A DNA stretch of 36,322 nt from Tieghemiomyces parasiticus (lineage: Eukaryota; Kickxellomycota; Dimargaritomycetes; Dimargaritales; Dimargaritaceae), in the NCBI GenBank assembly GCA_027575765.1, contig JANBPT010000429.1:1-36322 (forward strand), read 5' to 3'. The notes below the pieces were generated by a model, which saw only the letters and a list, made by a program, of their open reading frames with translations, was not told the origin of the DNA and did no database searches. A program made the translations under genes and the position numbers. Positions 8,669-20,185 of this stretch are shown here, piece by piece. The first letter of the stretch is position 1; the number at the start of each line of letters is the position of its first letter.

Positions 8669-8749
8669 GCATCGCTATCGTAATAAAGCATCAACTGATG
8701 CAGGTCTCGATTTAAGATATTAGACTTATTACGATGCGAAATCTTAAGG
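8669..8749. repeat. Palindromic segment downstream of the second LTR
   Basis: ATCGTAATAA (8677-8686) and TTATTACGAT (8726-8735) are exact inverted repeats. GCATCG (8669-8674) can alternatively pair with CGATGC (8732-8737). A small inner hairpin GCATC/GATGC lies at 8688-8701, and TTAAGAT/ATCTTAA overlaps the right arm. It begins 16 bases after the LTR end, so it may be leader RNA structure. Confidence 0.5.
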
Positions 8750-9448
8750 TATGGCTAGGATTGCCTCCTTATCGGGACAGTAGTCTGAGCTTGAGATTTC
8801 TTGTAACAAAAGCTGCAGACATTGGTGGGTAGGCTTTTCGATATTGCATGATTAAGCCTGCCTTTCTGTTAGTTCAGATCCCTAGCAATTGGGCTTGGCA
8901 CCCAAAGGCAACGGGTCGCTGTATCGATCGTCAGATGATTCGCGCTGGTTTGGGTCCGGGAAACTAACTAAGGTAAGACTGCATTGTCGAACTCATGCTG
9001 GCGTTAGGGTTTGAGTTGTCCAGCTTATCCAGGTGGCTAACTCCCGGCGGATTCCAAGGAAGCTGTCTGTGCCGCAAGATCCGCACCATGAGAAGGTATT
9101 AGTATCCGAGGCCTTGATTTTCCTTCAGTATTCCAATACCAATGCTGTTACCCTACAGTAGTCCGTTAAAGATCCAGGACACCGTAGGGTGATTCCCCAT
9201 ACGGGATAAAGCCGTGGTGGTTTATTACGCACCGATGGAGGGCGGAAAAATGGTATGTTATAGAGATAGGATGGGAAGGGGGAGGGAGGTAAGCTTGGGA
9301 AGGGGCAGACGGACTAGAATGAAAGCCGACTGAGGGGTGGACGAGGAACAGAGGAAAGTGTGAAGGAGTGCGAACAGGCGATGCAAGTGGGCTATGGAGC
9401 CACACGACCTACACACGCACATACATACACGCACTAGTGGAGAAGCTT
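8750..9448. other. Intergenic, no gene seen
   Basis: The part up to about 9160 is probably leftover element leader and flank. 9160-9448 lies beyond the tropomyosin stop and should include its 3' UTR; on the minus strand it is pyrimidine-rich. Short ORFs here are unconvincing. Confidence 0.4.
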
Positions 9449-10253
9449 CTACATGTTATCGAGGGCTGCCATGGTAGACTCAAACTCAGCCTTGGTTTCA
9501 AGGTACTTGGTGTTGAGTTCCTCATACTTGAGATCATGTTCGTCGCGCTCGGCGGTCATCTTCTGGATGGTACGCTCGAGATGCTCGGCCTTAACGTCGA
9601 CGGTCCGGAGGGTCTCACGCACCTCCTTGAGCTCCTTCTCGCGGTTCTCTAGCTCCTCCTCCAGATGCTGCGCCCGGCGGAACAGCTCATCGTGAGCCGA
9701 ACGGGACTGCTCGTCCTCATCCGCTGCGGCCTTGGCCTCCCGCAGCTTCTGCTCTGCTGTATCCAGCTGCTCCTCGAGGTTGGCAATCTTGTTCTGGTAC
9801 GAGATGATCTCCTGCTCCCGTTCCATCTGCGCATCTGTCAGCTGCTTGACCTGGCCCTCAGCGGCCTCGGCACGATCGGTGGCCGCCTCGCACTCCTCGC
9901 GCAGGCTCTGGATTTTCTGTGGGTCCCGAGTGGGGTAGAATGGGAAGGTCGGGCGGGGAGATGAAAGGATGGGGGGTTAGTTATGGCAGTTTAAAGTGGG
10001 GTTGAGGGGCCTAATCGGCAACACCAGGTCCCGGTGGCCCGGTAGCCTGCCGGCAGGGGTCCCAGTAGCAAATCGGGGCTGAGCTGGCCTGCCGAACAGA
10101 GGGATGCGGGTGTACAGGCCTCCTCATCCGATGTAGACCTGGGAAAGGTAGAGAGCCGCAGATGTAGGATGGAGCTTGAAACTCCCCCGTGGCGCCGAGC
10201 ACACCCAAGGATGGGGGGTACGTGCGGTAACTAACCTTGCTAAGCTTGTCCAT
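9449..10253 (-). CDS. Tropomyosin (fungal 161-residue type)
   Basis: Two exons: 10253-10236 (ATG plus five codons, MDKLSK) and 9916-9449, joined in phase 0 across a 319-base intron (donor GTTAGT, acceptor CCCACAG, a CTAAC branch-like site about 60 bases upstream). The protein is 161 residues, the length of fission yeast Cdc8 and budding yeast Tpm2. It is heptad-patterned coiled coil throughout (KIQSLREE..., EQLDTAEQKLREA, ...VDVKAEHLERTIQKM) and ends ALDNM with a TAG stop. The N terminus MDKLSKKIQSL matches the family start. Tropomyosin dimers polymerise along formin-made actin filaments in cables and contractile rings and regulate myosin. The very short first coding exon would be missed by ORF search alone. 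Confidence 0.93.
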
Positions 10254-10917
10254 GGCGTCGGTTAAGGTTGGGTAGGCAGGAGGTAAATGATAGGGGCGTC
10301 GGAGAGTGAGTGGTCGTTGGTTCGGAGAGAGGAATATAGTTAAGTCGAGACGCAAGATGAACAAGGAACGTTGGGCAACGAGAGTAGCCGTAACAAGGTG
10401 ACCCAGAGGGACGACGAGGGGAGAGGGCGATGGAAGCCGCGCGGAGTTGCCAGCCCATACAGTAAAGGGGCCATCCCGCAGCCAATTGTTGCTGGGCTGG
10501 GCATCGAACCTCAACGACCAACCGTGGGGGTGGGCGGGAATGCGGCGGGGGGAAGATCGCGTGGTTCCCTCGCCGTGCACGCATACACAGTTGGTGTATT
10601 GTTCGAGGTGGTCAGTTGGATGGAGTGGAGGGGGGGGAGTGGTATGTATAGGTATAGCAGGAAGTAAAAGGGCCCGGTGGGGTGAAGGCACACAGGCAAG
10701 GCCCCAAAGAGCTGGGGGAGGGAAGCAAGTTGTCGGTCTGCGCGATGAATCCGGGCGTGTAGTTCGCCGGGTATTAAGGGGGGGACTAGTATACTTTATG
10801 TAAAGGTATGGGCGAGTACAGGACAGCCAAAGAGCAGGCCCGAGCCTAGAAGTTTGATGAACAGCGTGAGAGCCACGCGCGCCATTCCTCCCTCCCCTCG
10901 CCCATGTCTTGCGAGGC
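10254..10917. other. Intergenic: tropomyosin promoter side and protease 3' side
   Basis: It lies between two minus-strand genes. On the minus strand it is C-rich with pyrimidine runs. Long overlapping ORFs here are proline/serine-rich noise from base composition. Confidence 0.4.
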
Positions 10918-13494
10918 TTACGGGCCGTCAAGTTGGATGGTCGGTGTGAAATACGTCTGGGACTCGGTGTTCATAAAGACGGAGAGGAAAGTGAACCGCA
11001 GGACGTACTTGTTCTTAGGCAAGTCAAAGACGTCCAATGGTTTACCAACGTAGTGCCCACGGCCATTCCACCGGAACGTGTAGAATGGTACGCCGTTTGT
11101 ATCCATGGACCGGGACTGCATCCCGTACAGGTAGCTCTCCACGGAGGCGTGAATACTGTTGGGCGTTGCCGCATAGGCAATCTTGATCATGAGCTGGCGG
11201 GCCGGGGCCTGGAGCCGGTAGGCCACGACGGGGAAGTCCTTTCCGGTGAGGGTGAAGCGGTGGACCGACTTGGCATCCAGGCAGCCCCCACCGCTCTCCC
11301 GTAGGAGACATGGCAGGCCGGCGTAGTTGGACTGGAGAAGAGGGAGGTTGACGGTTGCGTAGGCGCTGCCAAGGTAGGGTAAGGTGTAGTTGATCCCACC
11401 CGTGCCGACGGTCGGCGTGGCCTGGATGTAACCGCTGTATACCATAAAGTCCCGGCGGTCAAACTTGCTTGACGAAATGGTAACTTCGGCGAAGCCCTCG
11501 TTGCCGGCCAGGGCGCTGACCGACGTCTGCTTGAAGGACACGCTGGCCGCCGTGGTGCTAATGCGGGGCGGGGTGGCCGATTGGGAATCGGTACCCACCC
11601 CCGAAACGGACAGGGCCGGTTGCGAGAAAAAGTGGTAAGTGACTTTGGCGTTGACACGGTTCTCCCACCAAAGCTTCAGCGGGAATTTGGTGTAGTGACG
11701 GTCGTCGTAGTATACGGGCACGCTGCGCCGAAGGGTGAAGGCCAGGTCGGCGTGGAGGGCGTTCCAGGCGTTGACCAGGCCTGTACCCTGTTGGGCCACC
11801 GAGAAGTACTGACCCGCGGCGTTTTTGGCCGGGGTCGCCGTGTGGACGACGTTGGAAATCAGGGTTAAGTTGGCCGTGGCCCGTTGGCTCTGGACAAGGA
11901 GGGCCACCAACCCAGTCACATAGGGCGCAGCCATTGACGTTCCCGACATGCTCCCATACGACCCCATGTTCAGCGGTAGGGTAGAGTACACGTTTGACCC
12001 CGGGGCCAGGAGGTCCGGTTTGATGGCCCCCTCCGGATCGGGACCCCAGGCCGAGTAGGATGCTGGAGTATAGGCGAGTGCGTTATCGAAGGCATAGACC
12101 TCATGGTTAACGGTTGCTGTGGCGGCACTACCCCCACTCTCACCCAGGAGTTTGACCAGCGCCTGGCCGTCGGCTATGGTTAAGGAAAAGGATGGGAGGG
12201 TAACTGCCTGGTTATACGAGATCGGTCCCATGTCGTCCGTCCTATTGTTGTAGATTGCCAGTGCCACCCCGCCGGCATTTAACACGTTGATCGCCTTGGT
12301 CGTGTAGTCACAGGTGCCGCGCTGCGCCAGGACCAAGGCACCCTTGATCTCTTGGGTGAGAGGGGTGCAAGCCAGATCGGTCCCGTCGGCGTCCGTCGCA
12401 CGGACCAAACGAACGTTGCGGAGATTGAGCGACGGAATGTCGGTCTGCTGCTCGGTGCGTTGAATCGGGATGGTTTTCCCCGCCACGGTGACGTTCAGAT
12501 GGAGGGCATAGTATCGGGGTAATTCCATGGCGCCTACCGCGATGCCTTGCGTCGCTACGGCCGGGGACACGACGGTCCACAGGCCATCCATACCATTGTT
12601 GCCTGCGGCGGTGATCACGTAGATTCCTCGTCTGACCAGTTTGTTCACAATGCTGCTTTCCCCCCAGCCCCGCCAGCCGCCCGGGGTGCCGAGCGACAGG
12701 TTCACAACCTGCATACCATCCTTTTCGGCCTGGATGGCGGCCTTGATGACCCAGTTGGTCGGGGCCACCCCTTTACAGTCCATGATCCGGTAGATACCTA
12801 AGGTGGCGTTGGGTGCGACGCCCCGGAATTCCTTGTGGTTACCGGCCAGAACCCCCGCCACGTGAGTCCCGTGTCCGTTGCAGGTGTCGAGCGGGTCTGC
12901 TCGGTCGGTATCGTTGACGTAGTTGCCACCGTACTGGATACGACAGCCAGGGGTCTTGTAACAGCCGCCGAAGGCTGGGTGGTTATAGTCGATCCCGGAA
13001 TCTAAAATCCCAACCTTGATACCAGTCCCGTCCCACTGGGTCGAGTTGTGGACACGGTTGACGCCAGTATACTCGTGGGCGAGGTTGGGTAGCGGTGGAG
13101 AGGTCGGCAGATTGGGCGGTACGGGCGGTTGGTCACCGGCATTGGATAGGCGGGTGGCCCATACACTAGCAGCCGAGGTAATGCCATAGACCGCGTCGAA
13201 GTATTTGTCGTCCACGCCAATAAAGACGCCATTGAATAAGGACGTGTAGTTCTCGTAGACGGTATAGGAAATTCCACCATCCGACAGGGACTTGAAGAAG
13301 TCCTGGGTCGCCTGCTCTCCCGCGTCCGTGTCGGGTTCGCCTTCGAACTCGATAATGTACTGGTTCGGCACGATGTTGATGTTCACACCGTCTGTACCGA
13401 GCGGAATAGTGGACGAATCGTCCGCCCAAGTGTGGGCAGTGAGTACTGCTAGAGCCAGGAAACTGCCCAGGCCAAGGCGGGCAAAGGAAAACAT
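10918..13494 (-). CDS. Secreted subtilisin-like serine protease (S8) with PA-type insert
   Basis: Single exon, 858 codons plus TAA. I start at 13494 because the ORF from there opens with a clean signal peptide, MFSFARLGLGSFLALAVLTA; an in-frame ATG 42 bases upstream would spoil it. An inhibitor-like propeptide (about 35-110) precedes the catalytic domain. The triad is intact: Asp165 in ILDSGIDY, His208 in GHGTHVAG, Ser520 in SGTSMAAPYV, with the oxyanion Asn299 in AAGNNG. A protease-associated-type insert lies between Asn and Ser (about 355-465, with RGTCDYTTKA). A beta-rich C-terminal region of about 300 residues follows. This is the architecture of large extracellular subtilases, which degrade outside protein. 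TATA-like sequences occur about 45-60 bases upstream. No GPI or transmembrane tail was seen. Confidence 0.93.
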   Translation of the reverse strand: MFSFARLGLGSFLALAVLTAHTWADDSSTIPLGTDGVNINIVPNQYIIEFEGEPDTDAGEQATQDFFKSLSDGGISYTVYENYTSLFNGVFIGVDDKYFDAVYGITSAASVWATRLSNAGDQPPVPPNLPTSPPLPNLAHEYTGVNRVHNSTQWDGTGIKVGILDSGIDYNHPAFGGCYKTPGCRIQYGGNYVNDTDRADPLDTCNGHGTHVAGVLAGNHKEFRGVAPNATLGIYRIMDCKGVAPTNWVIKAAIQAEKDGMQVVNLSLGTPGGWRGWGESSIVNKLVRRGIYVITAAGNNGMDGLWTVVSPAVATQGIAVGAMELPRYYALHLNVTVAGKTIPIQRTEQQTDIPSLNLRNVRLVRATDADGTDLACTPLTQEIKGALVLAQRGTCDYTTKAINVLNAGGVALAIYNNRTDDMGPISYNQAVTLPSFSLTIADGQALVKLLGESGGSAATATVNHEVYAFDNALAYTPASYSAWGPDPEGAIKPDLLAPGSNVYSTLPLNMGSYGSMSGTSMAAPYVTGLVALLVQSQRATANLTLISNVVHTATPAKNAAGQYFSVAQQGTGLVNAWNALHADLAFTLRRSVPVYYDDRHYTKFPLKLWWENRVNAKVTYHFFSQPALSVSGVGTDSQSATPPRISTTAASVSFKQTSVSALAGNEGFAEVTISSSKFDRRDFMVYSGYIQATPTVGTGGINYTLPYLGSAYATVNLPLLQSNYAGLPCLLRESGGGCLDAKSVHRFTLTGKDFPVVAYRLQAPARQLMIKIAYAATPNSIHASVESYLYGMQSRSMDTNGVPFYTFRWNGRGHYVGKPLDVFDLPKNKYVLRFTFLSVFMNTESQTYFTPTIQLDGP

Positions 13495-15369
13495 AGTGGA
13501 GTGGTAGATACTATAGTAACAAGAATGTAGACACAATATACCCAGATTAGAATTATAGCAGGGGTGGCCGGGTGAACGAATAACAGCTGCGTAGCAATAT
13601 AACTAGGGCATAACTAATGGTAAGTGGAGCGTGGTGGCGATTGTGGTAAAAAGGGATGGCCAGACACAGTATCCGAGATTGAAAATAATACTCACCTTGA
13701 GAATAACCAGAATTTTGTGCAATGCATGTGAGGCGCGGTACCGGATTATATTGTTGACCGGCAAGCTCGTATGCGACGCTAAATTGGTCTAATCACGCCT
13801 CCCTCTTCCCGGTTCGCTCATCAGTAGCCTTGGATTAGAGCGAGGTGTAAATCTTTCAGACTCAGGGCACAACCTCTTCAGGGCCGAAATAGGGGATCAT
13901 CATACTAAACTTCCGACCCCTATCCTGACACAGTCCCCTCTTTTGGCACCTTCTCCTGTCGATACGAATGGATTTCCCATAATTGGAACCTGGTTCTCGC
14001 TCACCACAGGGCGGAATGCTCGTTTCACAATAGAGAATAAAGAAAAAAACCGACATCTGCGCGCTGTCGCGGGGATAAATCGCATAGCTGAGACCGGGTG
14101 TGATATAAGTAACGAAGCCGAGAATTAAAAATTATCAATCAGGCAGTGTCGTGGGAGAGAATAGGCCCAGCCGTATGAAATAAAAGAACGGTTCACTACA
14201 ATACAAATACTATTATTTGCAGGTATATGGGTTACATTGACAGATTTAAGCGTCTATTTCAGATTGGTTCTCCGCAGGTTAAAAGGAATGGCCGCTAGAT
14301 TCTGATGAAAACGGTCAACGTGGTGAATTGGCGTACTGCAGGGTCGCTACTTCCGTTCATACAGGTGATCTTCGGGTCAGATGTTAAGAGGGGTGTACTA
14401 GCTTGAAAGTATCAACGGCGGCAATGGTGATGGACAAGATGGTCGTAGAGATTTTCTGCTTCTGTAGCTGGCCTGAATAGGCGAAGGAGACAGTCGATGA
14501 TCAATGGAGTATGGGTGTGGAAATATCCATACCTCGATGGGGATGGTCAGACTCATTTCGTTCGCAACAGTAAAGCTGTATGGAATCCAGAATGACAATT
14601 TTTCACACTTTATCCAACTATTAGTTCTAATAATTCCCGTTTGAGTTCGAAAGAAGGCTAACCGCTCCTAACCAGCTAACGCTTTAAATTTTTAGGTTCA
14701 GGGCTTGACCACTTTTACAAACTGATTGCTCAACCCTTCGGCTCCCGTTTTTCATCTTCAAGTAGGGAATGACTTGATAAAGCCGCGCGGGCCAAATCGT
14801 GTCGGCCATGAGCAGTGTACGCAACTTTCATGGATACTAACGCGGCAGGGTTTACGATAGCGACGGGATAATTTTGTGGCTGAATTACCACGACATAAGC
14901 CGTTAATCAACTTGTTCACTCCCATCGGTCTGACCGTGCCGCTGTGCCCTGATCTATGAGATGGCCCAGTCACAGTCGGATCGAACGCACTCGCAAATAG
15001 GACTAACACCCCCCCCCATAGATCATAAGCCCCATATCTGACTCTCACCACTCGACAACTAATCACGATCACCTTCGAGGGTTTACTGAGAAGAGACGAT
15101 AACAAAGGTGTAGCGTGGTTGACGGCTAATGAAGGTCAACCATGGCTCCACTGCCAGGCAAAAGCACAAGCACCTGGGAAAGTAGCCGGCTTGTGACTAG
15201 CAAACTTAATGGTTGCCTTCCGTAATTCGACATGAATGACACAGAAAATATCACTACTTTGGGAATACGTCCAGGATCTTTTAAAGACAAAGGTGTCAAT
15301 CAGATGCCATTCAATTCGAGGCGTGTATCTATCGACCCACCCCTGCCTTTAACCGTGCTGTTGCATATT
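13495..15369. other. Long intergenic region, no gene seen
   Basis: It contains the protease promoter at its left end and the cap methyltransferase 3' side at its right end. ORFs in it are short, overlap on several frames and match nothing I know. A C9 homopolymer lies near 15008. Confidence 0.45.
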
Positions 15370-17380
15370 TTAACGCTGGATCTTACGGAAGGCAAAGGCC
15401 AGGTAGAGGCCTGAGGGCATGGTAGCGCGGTCGGTGATTCAAACGGAACAGGACATGAAGCCATGAGAACGGTTAGCGTTAGAACAGGGTATACGAAAAA
15501 AAATACTATGTATGTGGAGGAAGTATGGCAATGAACATAGGTTTCTTTCAAATGTGGGCTGTCAAACTCTTTGTACTCGACTGTCTTGACATTCATAATC
15601 TGCTCCCGTCCCCTGCCTTGATTTCACTTACCGGCAGCCTCCCATTCGTCTCGACTCATCGTAGCCCCATCATCTGTGACCACACCCATAGAATAAAGGG
15701 TATTGACGGCGTCTTGGTTACCAAGTAAGGACTGGTAGTACTCGTGGAAGGGCTTCTGGAAAATGAGTTGGAGACCGTACTCTGCGGCCATTCTGGATGG
15801 TATAGATGACAGGTAGTCCCGGATGGATACGGGGGGGGGAGGGAATGGAAGTGTAGATCAGGTTAGGCCAGCGATATGGGACGAGGGGCACACTGACGTG
15901 GGTAGGGCGAGGTAAAGACAGAACAACACACGCATCTGCCTTGGGCGGTCCAAAATATACCTTTCGAATGTGGGGAAATGCACGAGGTATTCGGGACAAT
16001 CGTCCACGGCATCTTCAAGGGTGAAGCGGTACCGGTGGCCAAACAATGAAAAGTCGGTCTTGTTCTCAAACTCTACCTGGTAGATTGCATTGCCGAAACT
16101 GAGCCCTGGTGAGTTGTGGAGCCGTTTTCTGAAAAGTAAGGTTTGGGAAAGGGGGAGGGGTCGTCATGGAAAATTAGGTTGTAGGGAGGATGAGTGAATA
16201 CAGCGCGCCAAGGATAGAAGGCTGGCGTCCAATGGAGAGAGAGGGAGAGGCACCCGCGCAATTACTTTTGTTCGCGCTACACGACCCTAGCCTCACAATG
16301 AATATACATCTACTTTTAGGCCAGGATCTTCGATATATACCGCGACAGTGTCGTGGCACGTCAGCAGCGAGGAAAGGTAAGAAGTTATATATACCAACGA
16401 AAAGGAAAATAGCATTGATGACCCGGAGAAGAGGCGATCACGCCTCACTAAACGACCCCGCCTTGACCTGAGAGGGTGGGGGCTAAGTGATTGGCCGACT
16501 TACACGAGCCAATTGGCGTCGGGTGTGGTGCCGATGAAGATCCCGTCGGGGCGTAGATTTTGGGCCACGTTCTGAAGCATCTGCCGCGCCGTCTGCTCCG
16601 TGGCGAAGGCGTAGTGCATGCAGAACTGCATGCTGACAATGTCGGCAACGAAGTCACGGGGCAGGATGGATTGTAGCGAATTCTAAGGGTTTGAAGGATA
16701 GTGCAGCGAGGGTGGGAGGGAAGTGGCGGTAATGAAGGGGTATGTAGGGTTAGATTATACATACGATGCAGTTACTCAGGGACGCCCTGGCTGCCCCGCC
16801 TCTGGAGATTTCGCCGGCATCGAGCTAAGTCTTACCCTATAGCAGTCTAGGGCGTGAAATTCCGCACTAAACTTGTTCCGCCGGTTTTCGTTATACCGGG
16901 CCTGGGCCTGTTCGATTGATACGGCCGCGATGTCTAAGTAGGGTAGAGCATTTAAGGTAAGAGAAAGGTTAGCCCCCGGGTTAGTTAGAAGGGAAATAAT
17001 TGCGACCCTGTAGTCGGCAACTCACAGGCTCTTACCTTCCACAGTGTAAGTTTTTAGGTAGCACATCAAGCCAGGGTCATTGTGCATACCATCTTCTCTT
17101 CATAGCTATCTTACTTACCGATTCCGACGTAGTACCCGATGCGAGCCATGCCCCATTTGCCCAAATCACCACCCTTACCACACCCAATGTCCAGTACACG
17201 GAACCCGCGGCGGCAGAATCGCTGAATGAGCGTAGCCTTAACCCAATTGTTGAACTTGCGCAGTCGAATAATTTTAGACTCCCGGCGCTTTTCGAGGCCT
17301 AGTTCCGGCCGGGAGTTGTAGTGGCTAGCGACATGCTGGGCACTGCTCTCGGTCGGCGCCGCGGACGGTTTCGGGTCCAT
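15370..17380 (-). CDS. ABD1: mRNA cap guanine-N7 methyltransferase (ABD1-like)
   Basis: Six exons: 17380-17119, 16933-16836, 16682-16504, 16128-15961, 15792-15632 and 15410-15370 (TAA), with all phases consistent, giving 302 residues. Exon 1 holds VASHYNSRPELGLEKRRES and the SAM-binding motif VLDIGCGKGGDLGKW (residues 62-76). Exon 2 starts within DIAAVSIEQAQARY. Later exons carry SMQFCMHYAF, LRPDGIFIGTTPDANWLVKR, GLSFGNAIYQVEF, YLVHFPTFE and KPFHEYYQ. These are the conserved blocks of Abd1/RNMT enzymes, which methylate the guanine cap of nascent mRNA in the nucleus using SAM. Yeast Abd1 is 436 residues; this one is compact, near the size of the Encephalitozoon enzyme, with only a short N-terminal tail. 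It diverges from the AP-3 sigma gene. Confidence 0.94.
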
Positions 17381-17788
17381 GGCGGAAGTGTACGGGGGGT
17401 GGGCTGGGGATCGCGTAACAGGCTGTTGGAATGCGCAAGCTGCAATTGAAAAGCAAAGGGGGATAGTAGCAAATTCTCGAGATGAGGAATGAGGTAGCTA
17501 GACATGTACCCCCCCCATTCCCTCCGCCAGAGAGCGATGTAGCTCGAGTAAACGATGAGGACTGGCTACTCTAGGCTAGCCGACGTGAATTGTGCATTTT
17601 TCTACCCTTGCCTTCTCTCACCCATCACATTTGGCCAGTTCAATTGCCTGAAACCTGCCCGCGTGCATTCCTTACTATCGTCGTCCGCTTCCTCGCTCCG
17701 GTCGAGCCTCGCCGACCTCAAAACGTTGCCCGACCCTGTGCCACTTGGTCCTATTGCCCCCCTCCCCTCCCCTCCCCGAGTTGCCACT
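17381..17788. promoter_or_regulatory. Shared 408-base divergent promoter region
   Basis: It lies between the start codons of the cap methyltransferase (-) and the AP-3 sigma gene (+). Just before the AP-3 sigma ATG, the plus strand is pyrimidine-rich (CCCCTCCCCTCCCC near 17760-17775). No clear TATA box was seen, as is common for housekeeping genes. Both genes should be controlled from here. Confidence 0.5.
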
Positions 17789-18884
17789 ATGATAAAGTCT
17801 GTCCTCATCTTCAACACCCAGGGAAAACCCCGCCTAACCAAATTCTACCAGCAGATTGTGAGTTATCCTGTCCTGTCGGTGCTAAGTTGGCCGCGTGCCC
17901 TGGTAGGCACGGAAAGGCAGACTCGCCCACAGCTGCCGTATCCCTCATACGCCTCTCCCACTTATACCATCCAAAAACGCCTTACCGCTGCTTCGCACAC
18001 CTACCCCGCCCCAGGACGTCGAGGTTGAGCAGGCTATCCTCAAAGAGATTCATTCCCTCGTGGCCCGGCGACCAGCCCAGGCCTGTAATTTTTTGGAGGG
18101 CAGCAAACTCCTAGGCGGCGCGGACACGCGCATTATTTACCGCAACTACGCCACGCTCTACTTTGTTTTCGTGGTTGATTCGTCTGAGAGCGAACTTGGC
18201 ATCTTGGATCTCATTCAGGTTAGTTCTCTTGATGGTAACCTCCCCCCTGTGGTGTACGGACTGGGCTACCAACGACCTCGTCGTGGACTCATTCTACCTT
18301 CGATTCGACCGGCTCAGAGCCGAAAATCGTCAACCCGTCAACTCCAACCTTAATTTCACACTCTGCGCTCTCCCCCTCTTTACCCCGACACTAGGTATTT
18401 GTGGAGACCCTAGACCGATGTTTCGAGAACGTCTGCGAGCTCGACCTGGTATGTAGATACGACCCCAACTTCGTTCATTAGCCAATTCCCAGCTATCGTA
18501 ACACTGGTCACTTTCTAATCTCCTTTTCCCCCCTTTTGTATACCCTACTCTTACGTCAACCCGGGCCAGATCTTCCATTTCGAGGAAGTCAACTATATTC
18601 TGTCCGAAGTCATCACTGGTGGCATGGTAAGTAGCTCTCCACCAACCCATAGTATGGCATTGATCCGACCATTCCGCCCTAAAACGTCAGGACGCAGAGC
18701 CGATCTGTCAGGTTGCGGCGGGCCTAACGCCCTAGTAACCCGCATCTGATTTCACCTGTTTCCACCCTCCCAGGTCCTGGAAACCAATATCAACGAAATC
18801 ATCCAGGCCATCCGGGATAGTAACCGGCTAATGAAGGTCAACTCTGCGAACGGTGGCGCCGACGATCGTTCGCGGTGGGTTTAG
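17789..18884 (+). CDS. APS3: AP-3 complex sigma subunit
   Basis: Five exons, all phase 0: 17789-17857, 18015-18218, 18395-18448, 18570-18626 and 18774-18884 (TAG), giving 164 residues. The protein opens MIKSVLIFNTQGKPRLTKFYQ and continues CNFLEGSKLLGGADTRIIYRNYATLYFVF in pieces, then DSSESELGILDLIQVFVETL, CFENVCELDLIFHF, VNYILSEVITGGMVLETN. The SSESELGILDLIQ and GGMVLETN blocks are hallmarks of sigma-3 rather than sigma-1 or sigma-2. AP-3 sigma is the small core subunit of the clathrin-independent coat that sorts cargo from the Golgi/endosome to the vacuole. Donors are GTGAGT, GTTAGT, GTATGT and GTAAGT. The gene converges on EAF6 with 225 bases between the stops. Confidence 0.94.
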
Positions 18885-19109
18885 AGCAGCTCAGCGCCAA
18901 GCGTCTAGCGAGCGGAGTCTACTACGCCCGATTGGGGACCTATTGGTTATAAAGAACCGTATTCTATTACAAAACGAGGGAATTTGACACGCATTCGCAG
19001 ACACGCACAACAATACAAATAATAGGTACAGTGAGAAAAAAGAAGCACGGGACAAATATACGTTGGGAAGCTCACACCCCCTTCCTTAAAAACACAGCTA
19101 AGTAGGGAT

Positions 19110-20185
19110 CTAAACTTCCACCTCTTCCTCAGTATCGGCGGTGGGATTCAACCGGGCCTTCTTTGGGTTGCGGTAGGCTGGCGGCGTGCCACCCCGCACG
19201 GTGGCAGCCTTGAGTCGCTTCTTTTTGAGCGTGCCTTTGTTTGTCGATGACAACGGGGTCACCGAGCGGTCTTGGTACATGTCTTCATAGCCTACCGAGT
19301 ACTGTTCTTCCCGGCCTTTGGCTTCGAGGGCCTGTCGTGCGAAGATTGGTAAGGAACGCCGTCAAAATGTGCTGGGCGTCGTTAGAATTGGAAGCCGTAA
19401 TGTGCGAGTGTACCGCGCTCGCATGACCATGGACACTGAAGTGTGCCGAAGGCTTACCTTCTGGTATGTTGACGAGGAGTTGGAAAATATCCGGTCGTTT
19501 TCGGACACCTTGGGGCGCTTGTGGGTGGGCCGGGAGGCGAGGTAGCCATCGAATCCGCGAATGATGTTGCCCTGGTTGGTGTCTTCCAGATATGATCCTT
19601 CGAAGGCGTAGATGGAGGCTTCCAGCGAGGCCTGCCGTGGGTGGTAAGAAACGGAGCAGAGCGGGGTGCGTACGTCCATGGGGAGGGTGGCGAGAGCGCT
19701 GATGTAGTGAGCCATTCGTACTGCCAACGAGATAGGTGGATTCGGGCTGAATGCAAGGCCCGGTCCATTGAGGGCAAAGACCAAGGCCGGAGGACTCACA
19801 CCTCTCCCCGAAAACCTACCAGATTGCGGTCGACCTGCCGCTTGCGCGTAAGTAAGTCTTGCAATTCCTTCTCGGCATCTTTGAGCGTTTCGGCGGTGAT
19901 CTGGTATACGAAGACGATATAGAAGGGTAGGCTCAGACGAGGGGAAGGGGGGATGAACAACGGTCAGCGCATGCCACCTGCAGGTATAGCTGGCACCCGG
20001 ACACCAAACAGGTATGGCTTCTAGCCATAGAATCCCGCATTTCTCCTTCGTCCATATCCAGCTCGCTGGAATCTGGTCAACACGAACTGCCTGGAGCCTA
20101 CCTTGGCAGAAGTGTCGTCCACGGTGTCTTTGGGCGTGGCATCGGCAGCCTTCGGCGGCGAATCCTCTTTCTTGACTTCAGGCAT
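19110..20185 (-). CDS. EAF6: EAF6-like histone acetyltransferase complex subunit
   Basis: Four phase-0 exons: 20185-20102, 19900-19820, 19631-19458 and 19331-19110 (TAG), giving 186 residues. The N terminus is acidic and low-complexity. Exon 2 gives a coiled-coil helix ([20 protein letters not shown]). Exon 3 gives the family signature [17 protein letters not shown] followed by [11 protein letters not shown]. The C-terminal part is basic ([10 protein letters not shown]) and ends in an acidic tail. EAF6 is a small scaffold subunit of NuA4 and NuA3-type complexes, which acetylate histones H4/H2A and H3 in the nucleus. The protein is somewhat longer than the yeast versions because of the tail. 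Confidence in the family rests on the exon 3 signature. Confidence 0.9.

Noticed and set aside
10011..10931. 306-codon ORF on the minus strand
   Set aside because: Proline/serine-rich without a domain; it overlaps the tropomyosin first exon and intron and the 3' end of the protease. It follows from the C-rich composition.
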